A DNA stretch of 11,397 bases from an uncultured Alphaproteobacteria bacterium (lineage in GTDB: Bacteria > Pseudomonadota > Alphaproteobacteria > RF32 > CAG-239): assembly GCA_949542085.1 (NCBI GenBank), contig CATGXW010000010.1:1-11397 (forward strand). The letters run 5' to 3'. Of the stretch, positions 6,491 through 11,397 are shown one piece after another. The first letter of the stretch is position 1; every line of letters starts with the position of its first letter. Position numbers and translations under genes: made by a program. The notes under the pieces were generated by a model. That model had not been told where the DNA came from and ran no database searches. It was given only the letters and a program-made list of their open reading frames with translations.

Positions 6491-6817
6491 ATGAAAAAAC
6501 TATTTTTTATTCTTATTGCACCTTTGATGCTTTTGGGAGCCTGTTATTTTTTTTCCCTCATAAAACCGATGACGTGGAATATTGCCATAATAACAGCGCT
6601 CTTCATGATTGCCTGTCAGCTCTTAATTTCTCAAACAGCACCCAAAAAAATATACACAAGCTGCACCTTTCAAACCTGGCTTGTTGGTTTTACTTTGGGT
6701 CACTGTACAGAAAATCACCTCTGGGTAAGAACAATCTTCTGGGGAGCCATTTCACTCTATGCACTTTGGGTCTTATTAACAGCTAAACAGCATGAACAAC
6801 TATCTAAACACCCGTAA
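6491..6817 (+). CDS. Small multi-pass membrane protein, function unknown
   Basis: This 108-residue protein has likely membrane helices at about residues 4-24, 30-48 and 77-98, with a fourth weaker hydrophobic patch near 62-72. I do not recognise the family. The N-terminus contains L-G-A-C, which resembles a lipobox, but the residues after the cysteine (YFFSLI) continue the membrane helix, so a true lipoprotein is less likely. It has its own promoter and terminator and so is a single-gene unit between the glycosyltransferase block and the tRNA gene. No convincing Shine-Dalgarno sequence precedes the ATG. The stop codon TAA (6815-6817) falls in the loop of the terminator hairpin, so a ribosome finishing the gene would occupy the hairpin. 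No link to glycan export can be claimed from this sequence. Confidence 0.65.
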   Translation: MKKLFFILIAPLMLLGACYFFSLIKPMTWNIAIITALFMIACQLLISQTAPKKIYTSCTFQTWLVGFTLGHCTENHLWVRTIFWGAISLYALWVLLTAKQHEQLSKHP

Positions 6818-6832
6818 CAGGGTGTTTTTTTT
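6806..6832 (+). terminator. Rho-independent terminator overlapping the 6491-6817 gene
   Basis: AAACACCC (6806-6813) pairs with GGGTGTTT (6820-6827) around a six-base loop, followed by five further T's. The 5' arm is still inside the coding region. Confidence 0.88.
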
Positions 6833-6956
6833 ATAATCGAAACAACCAAACCACTCTCCGCTTTCCATGAATTACCCCCGCTTTCATCGCCTTCACCAAC
6901 CACCCTCGCTGGTAGGCAAGATAGCGCAGCACTGCTTCGAGAACTATTTTATTCAT
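6831..6956 (-). CDS. Possible 41-residue basic small protein
   Basis: On the minus strand an ATG at 6956-6954 opens a 41-codon frame ending with TAA at 6833-6831. The product would be strongly basic and hydrophobic: nine Lys/Arg against one Glu, with stretches such as VLRYLAYQRGWLVKAMK and RRVVWLFRL. The frame starts directly after the tRNA-Pro terminator. The terminator's 3' arm (AGGTG) lies where a Shine-Dalgarno sequence would, but transcription is expected to stop there. The segment is visibly richer in G+C than the bases around it. It could be a small membrane-active peptide or a gene remnant. It could also be a chance frame, since I recognise no family and see no promoter. Confidence 0.25.
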   Translation of the reverse strand: MNKIVLEAVLRYLAYQRGWLVKAMKAGVIHGKRRVVWLFRL

Positions 6957-6985
6957 AAAAAAAACACCTCATAGTGAGGTGTTTT
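6957..6985 (-). terminator. Rho-independent terminator after tRNA-Pro
   Basis: Read on the minus strand, AAAACACCTCA (6985-6975) pairs with TGAGGTGTTTT (6971-6961) around a three-base loop. The run of T's continues to 6957. It begins four bases after the tRNA 3' end. Confidence 0.9.
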
Positions 6986-6989
6986 CTTA

Positions 6990-7066
6990 TGGTCGGAATG
7001 ACTGGACTCGAACCAGCGACCTCTTCGTCCCGAACGAAGCGTTCTACCAGGCTGAACTACATTCCG
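6990..7066 (-). tRNA. tRNA-Pro (anticodon CGG)
   Basis: The 77-base minus-strand sequence folds into a complete cloverleaf. The acceptor stem is CGGAATG with CATTCCG (seven pairs), the discriminator is A, and the CCA end is encoded. The D stem is GTTC/GAAC and the anticodon stem is CTTCG/CGAAG. The T arm has GCTGG, the loop TTCGAGT and CCAGT. The anticodon loop TTCGGGA gives CGG, which reads the proline codon CCG. The C1-G72 first pair is typical of bacterial tRNA-Pro. A terminator follows at once, so it is a single-tRNA transcript. Confidence 0.97.
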
Positions 7067-7082
7067 TTCATCAGCAGGCATA

Positions 7083-7110
7083 TTCATATCACAAAAAAAA
7101 AATTAAACAA
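7083..7110 (-). promoter_or_regulatory. Possible tRNA-Pro promoter
   Basis: On the minus strand TTGTTT (7110-7105), 16 bases and TATGAA (7088-7083) sit at the right distance for transcription to start about ten bases before the tRNA. Both boxes are imperfect. I see no convincing promoter for the plus-strand gene at 7203 in the A+T-rich gap 7067-7202. Confidence 0.35.
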
Positions 7111-7202
7111 GTTATTTTTTATATTTTTTTACGTGGTTATGGACTTTTTATTCAATTTATGTTACTTCTGCAATCAAACAATAACTTTTCACTCGACCGA
7201 CA

Positions 7203-7865
7203 ATGCTTATCCAAACACTAATTCCCCAAATTTCAACCCTAGCCCCTCAGGATTATCAAGAGATTAAACGACCTCAATACGAAAACGTTATCTCTATGTT
7301 CCTAAAAAAAGCTAAACCAACTTCCCACCCGACAATTTATCATATGTTTGGGATTCCCAGCGCCGGAAAATCAACCTTTTACAACACGCACAATTGGACA
7401 CAACACGTGTTGGTCAGCTTTGACGCCATTATGGAAAACCTCCCCGAGTATCAAACAGACATTTTGAAACTGGGCCCCGTCGCCTCCTTTCAAAAATGGG
7501 AAATTCCTGCCCGCATCATCGGTTATGAGCTTTTACGCCGCGCCGTACAAGAGCATAAAAACATATTTTTTGACCATGGAGGTTCTACCCCCGCCCATCT
7601 CGATTTGTTAAAAAATTTATATACTTTAGGTTATAACACTGAAATTTACTACATTCGTTGCGACTTGGAAAATGCACTTAAACGCGCTGAAAAACGTGAA
7701 AAACAAACACTCCGCCACACCCCGCCGCAAATGATAATACAACGCAATAAAATGATAAACCAACTTGTTAACGAATACAAAAAAGCCGCTGATGCTTTTT
7801 ACACTTATGACAGCACATCAAACGGCTTTGTTTTCAATCAGGCTCTGAGTTCTTCGCTCAAATAA
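7203..7865 (+). CDS. Zeta-toxin-like P-loop kinase
   Basis: The 220-residue protein carries a Walker A loop GIPSAGKST (G50-T58, with K56), a following VSFDAIMENLPEY with D74, and a late arginine pair in LENALKRAEKRE (R161, R165). The order of P-loop, Asp with a nearby Pro, an FDHGG strand (probable Walker B-like position) and a lid with arginines fits the zeta-toxin/UDP-N-acetylglucosamine kinase fold. Family members phosphorylate UDP-GlcNAc and so block cell-wall synthesis, but other small-molecule kinases share this fold, so the substrate is inferred. No epsilon-type antitoxin ORF lies in the gap upstream, and the downstream neighbour is convergent. It is therefore either a solitary kinase, possibly regulatory, or its partner lies elsewhere. 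The ATG at 7203 has no clear Shine-Dalgarno sequence; an in-frame ATG at 7296 would keep the P-loop. Its stop is one base from the stop of the dehydrogenase gene. Confidence 0.7.
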   Translation: MLIQTLIPQISTLAPQDYQEIKRPQYENVISMFLKKAKPTSHPTIYHMFGIPSAGKSTFYNTHNWTQHVLVSFDAIMENLPEYQTDILKLGPVASFQKWEIPARIIGYELLRRAVQEHKNIFFDHGGSTPAHLDLLKNLYTLGYNTEIYYIRCDLENALKRAEKREKQTLRHTPPQMIIQRNKMINQLVNEYKKAADAFYTYDSTSNGFVFNQALSSSLK

Positions 7866-7866
7866 A

Positions 7867-9171
7867 CTAAAATGTTCTTCCGATTCGGCTATATTCAAAT
7901 CCTTGAGCCTTAACAACCTCCGGATCCAATAAATTCCGCAGATCAATAACCTTTGGCGTATTCATCAATACCCTGATTTTTGCCAAATCAAGATTTTTGA
8001 ACTCTTGCCACTCTGTCAAAATCACCAAAACATCCGCACCGTTTGCCGCCTCATACTCGTCGCGGGCATAAGCAATCTTATCCCCCAAAATCTTACGGGC
8101 ATTATCCATTGCCTTGGGATCATACGCCATAATTTTAGCCTGTTTTTGCAACAAGCTGCCAACAATCTGCATCGCTGGAGATTCGCGGCAGTCATCGGTC
8201 CCATCCTTAAAAGCCAGTCCCAGCACGGCTATTTTAGCACCGGCATCATCCCCGACCGCATCCCAAATTCTGTCAGCCATCGCCTGCTTGCGCGCGTCGT
8301 TACCATCAATTGCCGCTCGGATTAAAGACAAATTGACACCATTTTGCCGTCCCATATAAGCCATTGCATTCGTATCTTTGGGAAAACAAGAACCGCCATA
8401 CCCCGGCCCCGGATTCAAAAAACGATGCCCGATTCTGGTATCCAGCCCCATTCCTTTGGCAACTTCATAAACATCGGCACCGGCCTTTTCACAAAAATCA
8501 GCCATTTCGTTGATATAATGAATCTTAATCGCCAAAAAAGCATTGGAAGCATATTTGATTGTCTCGCTTGAACGACGTTTGACAAACAACATCTGCGTTT
8601 TACCGTCAAAGGGTTTATACAATTCTCGCAACACATTAGCCGCTTTTTCCGTATTGGCGCCGACAACAATTCTGTCCGGATGAAAGAAATCATGAATAGC
8701 AAATCCTTCACGCAAAAATTCCGGCAAAGAAACGACATCAAAATCAGCTTGCGGATTTGTCTTGCGAATCAACCCCTCAATATCGTCCCCCGTCCCTACC
8801 GGAACAGTTGATTTTGTTGCAATAACCGTATAACCGGACAAGCATGGCGCCAATTCAGCAGCCGCAGCGTGAATATATTTCATATCAGCTTCTTTTGTCA
8901 CCGGATGCGGCGGCGTTCCAACAGCAATCATCACCAAATCGGCATTTTCAACACCCTCGCACATTGAACGGGTAAAACGCAAACGTCCTTCCGCCACGTT
9001 TTTTTTGAAAAGTTCTTCCAAACCATCTTCAAACAACGTCAATTTTCCGCTTTGCAAAGCAGCGATTTTTTCTCCATCACGATCAATACAAACCACATCG
9101 TTTCCCAACTCGGCCAATCCGACACCTGTTGGCAAACCGACATATCCCGTTCCGATAATTCCGATTTTCAT
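7867..9171 (-). CDS. ugd: UDP-glucose 6-dehydrogenase
   Basis: The 434-residue enzyme oxidises UDP-glucose with two NAD+ to UDP-glucuronate in the cytoplasm. The NAD-binding loop GTGYVG is at residues 7-12. The active-site stretches are all present: PEFLREG, SSETIKYASNAF with K206 and N210, and GPGYGGSCFPKD with the catalytic nucleophile C262 and D266. Spacing between these residues matches the family, and the length is normal. The C-terminal domain, which helps bind the nucleotide sugar, is complete (AVLGLAFKDGTDDCRESPA). AGAGG at 9181-9177, five bases before the ATG, supports the start. It is the last gene of the minus-strand operon, 17 bases after the GT2 gene, and supplies UDP-GlcA to the epimerase encoded first. 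No terminator is visible in the one-base gap to the convergent kinase gene. Confidence 0.96.
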   Translation of the reverse strand: MKIGIIGTGYVGLPTGVGLAELGNDVVCIDRDGEKIAALQSGKLTLFEDGLEELFKKNVAEGRLRFTRSMCEGVENADLVMIAVGTPPHPVTKEADMKYIHAAAAELAPCLSGYTVIATKSTVPVGTGDDIEGLIRKTNPQADFDVVSLPEFLREGFAIHDFFHPDRIVVGANTEKAANVLRELYKPFDGKTQMLFVKRRSSETIKYASNAFLAIKIHYINEMADFCEKAGADVYEVAKGMGLDTRIGHRFLNPGPGYGGSCFPKDTNAMAYMGRQNGVNLSLIRAAIDGNDARKQAMADRIWDAVGDDAGAKIAVLGLAFKDGTDDCRESPAMQIVGSLLQKQAKIMAYDPKAMDNARKILGDKIAYARDEYEAANGADVLVILTEWQEFKNLDLAKIRVLMNTPKVIDLRNLLDPEVVKAQGFEYSRIGRTF

Positions 9172-9188
9172 ATTATCCTCTGTCTCTC

Positions 9189-10118
9189 TTATTTTTTAAT
9201 CCGTAACACGCCGGAAACCCGCAAAAACTCTTTTGCCCACTGTTCCAACAATTTCAAATTAGGCTGAACAGAAAAAACTTTTGCCCCTGCATAATACCAG
9301 AAAGTTTTCGTCAAGTAAGGAATTTTATTAATCTTACGCACATATTTCCAATAAGCCGAAACGGCACGCATGTTTAACTTGCCCAAGATATCCTTATCCA
9401 GCTCCGGATGATCTTTGATAAAATAGTAGTATGCCAAATAGCGATCATGATCAAGCTGAACCTTCTGTCCTGACAAATTGCCGTTTTCTTTTGGGACTAA
9501 AACAACATCCGCTTGCATTTTAACAATACCGTGAGCCAATGCGGCGCAACGCAACGGAATCGTCTCATCCTGAATAAATACCCGCTCGTCAGCCCCTTCG
9601 GCTTTTTTCAAAACATCAGCTTTAATCAATTGCCCCATACGAGTAAAACGGGCTTCAAAAATCGCCCGCATCGTATCAGCGTAAAACTTATACGAAACCC
9701 CTTTCGGCAAATAAGCTTCCGTCAGTTCTTCCGGCTCTTTTCCGGTTTTAACAAAAGTGCCATAGACCATATCCGCCTTAAATTGCTCAGCCAAAGAAAG
9801 CATTTTTTCAGTCGAATCAAGCGGAAAAATATCATCACTGTCCAACATTCTGATATATTTTCCTCTTGCGGCGGCAATCCCCTGATTAATCCTGACGCTA
9901 ATCCCCTGATTTTTAGTATTCTTAAAAATCTGAACATTGGGCACACCTTGCGTCATTTCCTCTATAATCTCAACTGAGCGATCAGAAGAAACATCATCAC
10001 AGAAAATAAATTCGGGATTCTTGACACCTGTCTGGTTCAACAGAGCTTTTAACACCGACGGTAAATATCTTTCTTTATTATACACCGTCATTACAAATGA
10101 AACGTCTATGTCGCTCAT
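9189..10118 (-). CDS. Glycosyltransferase family 2 (GT-A fold)
   Basis: The 309-residue protein opens with VSFVMTVYNKERYL and FCDDVSSD, the nucleotide-binding part of a GT2 fold, and has the metal-binding motif LDSDD (D93-S94-D95-D96). The acidic QDET (D184-E185) lies where GT2 enzymes carry the catalytic base. A basic, aromatic C-terminal segment (from about residue 245) may touch the membrane. It should transfer one sugar to a surface glycan, plausibly a uronic acid or another sugar of the unit built by this operon; the donor is not readable from sequence. A perfect AGGAGG (10128-10123) four bases before the ATG overlaps the stop codon of the preceding gene, so translation of the two is probably coupled. 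The gene looks less A+T-rich than the plus-strand transferases, suggesting a different origin. Confidence 0.92.
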   Translation of the reverse strand: MSDIDVSFVMTVYNKERYLPSVLKALLNQTGVKNPEFIFCDDVSSDRSVEIIEEMTQGVPNVQIFKNTKNQGISVRINQGIAAARGKYIRMLDSDDIFPLDSTEKMLSLAEQFKADMVYGTFVKTGKEPEELTEAYLPKGVSYKFYADTMRAIFEARFTRMGQLIKADVLKKAEGADERVFIQDETIPLRCAALAHGIVKMQADVVLVPKENGNLSGQKVQLDHDRYLAYYYFIKDHPELDKDILGKLNMRAVSAYWKYVRKINKIPYLTKTFWYYAGAKVFSVQPNLKLLEQWAKEFLRVSGVLRIKK

Positions 10119-10126
10119 CTTGCCTC

Positions 10127-10909
10127 CTATTTATTATGATGATATAATCTGAAATTCAGTTTATCGGCTTTAATAGCCTTATCCAACAGATAGGTCATCT
10201 GTTGGTTGTTCTTCCACAAAACATAAAACAAACTCAATTGATCTCGACGCGAATAATGCTCGAGCATCCGCCACCATTCAGACATAATCTTAACACACAT
10301 GGGATGGTGGTGTTTTCTATAAATAACGTTATTTTCCGTCAATCCCCAATGACGAGGATAATTTTCCTGTTCTAAAAATGCCTTGTGCCGCAATAAAACC
10401 TCTTCCCGATCTTTCTTGTATATCAAACACTCGGCCAATTCATCATAAATACAATTTCGACGCCGATGTGGAGGAATTGCTAAAAAAACATCTTTCTGCA
10501 AAGACAAAGCTTCTGCCGCCTCAAATAGAAGATTACTCTTAAAAACAATATTAGCATCAACATAAATACTTTCGTCATACTCGGGAAAAAGCTCATGCGG
10601 ATGCAACTTCGGATATCGACTGTTACGACCAACATCAAGTTTAGCAAACGGAAGTGGTCTGATTTCCCAAGGCCCGACCATTTTACGGCGAAGATACCTC
10701 CGATTATCCGTAAAACAAACATAACGATAATCCGGATTAAGATAAACGTGCAAATTCAAACAGTCATAATTATTGGAAATTGTTGTATAAATAACCTTCT
10801 GCGGTGGCGTTGCCTCAATTTTCTCCAGATATTCCTTAAATTTCTTTCGATAAATAAAAGAATACCAAAAATCTCTTGCCACACCGATAAACAAACGCCT
10901 GCTAAACAT
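10127..10909 (-). CDS. DUF616 / TOD1-MUCI70-like glycosyltransferase
   Basis: The 260-residue protein shows the hallmarks of DUF616 (Pfam PF04765, now called TOD1/MUCI70 glycosyltransferase-like). They appear in the expected order: VIYTTISNNYD, a YVCFTDN strand, WEIRPLPF, RNSRYPKLHPHELFPEYD, the acidic YVDANI (D118), HRRRNCIYDE, GLTENNVIYR and SRRDQLSLFYV (D223). The overall pattern resembles GT-A enzymes with an Asp-containing strand, so a cytoplasmic sugar-transfer role is likely. In plants MUCI70 takes part in making pectin, a galacturonate-rich polymer; a link to UDP-GalA here is inference. The first codon could be GTG at 10912, but I prefer the ATG at 10909. It overlaps the epimerase stop by one base (TGATG) and has AAGG about seven bases upstream. 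It is translationally coupled to both neighbours. Confidence 0.82.
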   Translation of the reverse strand: MFSRRLFIGVARDFWYSFIYRKKFKEYLEKIEATPPQKVIYTTISNNYDCLNLHVYLNPDYRYVCFTDNRRYLRRKMVGPWEIRPLPFAKLDVGRNSRYPKLHPHELFPEYDESIYVDANIVFKSNLLFEAAEALSLQKDVFLAIPPHRRRNCIYDELAECLIYKKDREEVLLRHKAFLEQENYPRHWGLTENNVIYRKHHHPMCVKIMSEWWRMLEHYSRRDQLSLFYVLWKNNQQMTYLLDKAIKADKLNFRLYHHNK

Positions 10910-11397
10910 CACGCCACCTTCGCCGTTTGTTCTTTATGTTCCAAATACCACGCAACAAACTTGGCAATACCGGAAGTAAAATCCGTCTTCGGGGCATACC
11001 CCAGCAAGCGCTGCGCCTTTTCTATTCCGGCAACAGTCTTTACGACATCGCCCTGTTGCATTGGTTGACGATTGATGATTGCCTTCTTACCCAAAGCACC
11101 TTCAATTTCTGCAATCATACGCTGCAATGTCACCGGCTCTCCGCCACCCAGATTAATGATTTCATATGGTGTTTTATCATACGCAATCGCAGCCATAATA
11201 CCGCTGACTATATCATCAATATACGTATAATCACGCATTGTCAGCCCGTCACCGAACATCGGTATCGGTTTTCCTTCATCAATCAGGCGTGTGAATTTAT
11301 GAATAGCCAAATCCGGCCGCTGGCGCGGACCATACACGGTAAAAAAGCGCAAACAAACGGTATTGATATCATATAATTTATGATACGTATAACAAAA
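10909..11397 (-). CDS. NAD-dependent nucleotide-sugar epimerase (extended SDR), 5' partial
   Basis: The frame enters from the right edge without a start; 162 C-terminal residues are visible and end in TGA at 10911-10909. TYHKLYDINTVCLRFFTVYGP is the strand and loop after the SDR active site, followed by RQRPDLAIHKF, GDGLTMRDYTYIDDIVSGI and LGGGEPVTLQRMI. This is the substrate-binding part of UDP-sugar 4-epimerases such as UDP-glucuronate 4-epimerase. The NAD-binding GxxGxxG and the catalytic YxxxK must lie outside the window. Beside UDP-glucose dehydrogenase the simplest role is UDP-GlcA to UDP-GalA, but UDP-glucose 4-epimerase or a related dehydratase cannot be excluded. A TTG at 11352 that could pass for a start is internal. 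It overlaps the DUF616 gene by one base and is the first operon gene seen here. Confidence 0.88.
   Translation of the reverse strand, partial: FCYTYHKLYDINTVCLRFFTVYGPRQRPDLAIHKFTRLIDEGKPIPMFGDGLTMRDYTYIDDIVSGIMAAIAYDKTPYEIINLGGGEPVTLQRMIAEIEGALGKKAIINRQPMQQGDVVKTVAGIEKAQRLLGYAPKTDFTSGIAKFVAWYLEHKEQTAKVA

Noticed and set aside
6491..6560. The small membrane protein as a lipoprotein because of L-G-A-C near its N-terminus
   Set aside because: The residues after the cysteine continue as a membrane helix and further helices follow, which is unlike a cleaved lipoprotein.
6831..7202. tRNA-Pro as the attachment site of a genomic island
   Set aside because: I found no copy of the tRNA 3' end elsewhere in the window and no integrase gene.
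6974..7267. Open frames of 97 and 80 residues starting at 6974 and 6979
   Set aside because: They translate the reverse of the tRNA-Pro gene (the familiar GMTGLEPATSSSRTKRS-type artefact) and then A+T-rich intergenic DNA. The tRNA explains the sequence.
9513..9977. A 154-residue plus-strand ORF opposite the GT2 gene, and similar long shadow frames at 10595, 10927, 8005 and 440
   Set aside because: They lie opposite well-supported minus-strand coding regions, or across the 495-537 terminator. None has a recognisable motif.
11350..11352. TTG as the start of the epimerase gene
   Set aside because: Conserved epimerase sequence (TYHKLYDIN) continues upstream to the window edge in the same frame.

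Overview
The window looks like chromosomal DNA from a low-G+C, probably anaerobic, Gram-negative bacterium. A flavin-reductase/rubredoxin fusion suggests anaerobic or microaerobic redox chemistry. A lipobox lipoprotein and a cell-surface glycan locus suggest an envelope with an outer membrane. The UDP-glucose dehydrogenase and the gene style recall uncultured gut Alphaproteobacteria, but that placement is only an impression and was not tested.

Layout. (1) 1-537: the 3' end of a flavin-reductase/rubredoxin fusion gene, then a strong terminator. (2) 649-1280, minus strand: an orphan lipoprotein gene with its own near-consensus promoter and terminator. (3) 1321-2127: a membrane protein ending in a K+-channel pore (TVGYG). 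(4) 2121-6344: a very A+T-rich block of glycosyltransferase genes. It holds two full-length GT2 enzymes, the C-terminal remnant of a GT4 enzyme, and a 647-residue two-domain transferase (GT4 plus GT-A). A near-identical 72/73-bp direct repeat, continuing into a -10 element, lies before the first and the last of these transcription blocks. (5) 6412-7110: a small membrane protein with a terminator, a possible 41-residue basic ORF, and tRNA-Pro(CGG) on the minus strand with its own terminator. (6) 7203-7865: a solitary zeta-toxin-like P-loop kinase. (7) 7867-11397, minus strand: a tightly packed four-gene glycan operon, read in the order NAD-dependent sugar epimerase (5' end outside the window), a DUF616/TOD1-MUCI70-like glycosyltransferase, a GT2 enzyme, and UDP-glucose 6-dehydrogenase.

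How the genes fit together. The minus-strand operon can make UDP-glucuronate and, if the epimerase is a UDP-GlcA 4-epimerase, UDP-galacturonate. Two transferases in the same operon could use these donors. The A+T-rich plus-strand block is a second set of glycosyltransferases for capsule, O-antigen or another surface glycan. It carries marks of rearrangement: a truncated gene, duplicated upstream modules and different base composition. The rubredoxin fusion, lipoprotein, channel, tRNA and kinase appear to be neighbours rather than parts of the glycan pathway.

I see no CRISPR array, transposase, integrase, rRNA or recognisable complete mobile element. The most interesting points are the DUF616 protein beside the uronic-acid nucleotide-sugar genes, the duplicated promoter module, the GT4-GT-A fusion, the internal start within the rubredoxin fusion gene, and the zeta-like kinase with no visible antitoxin.
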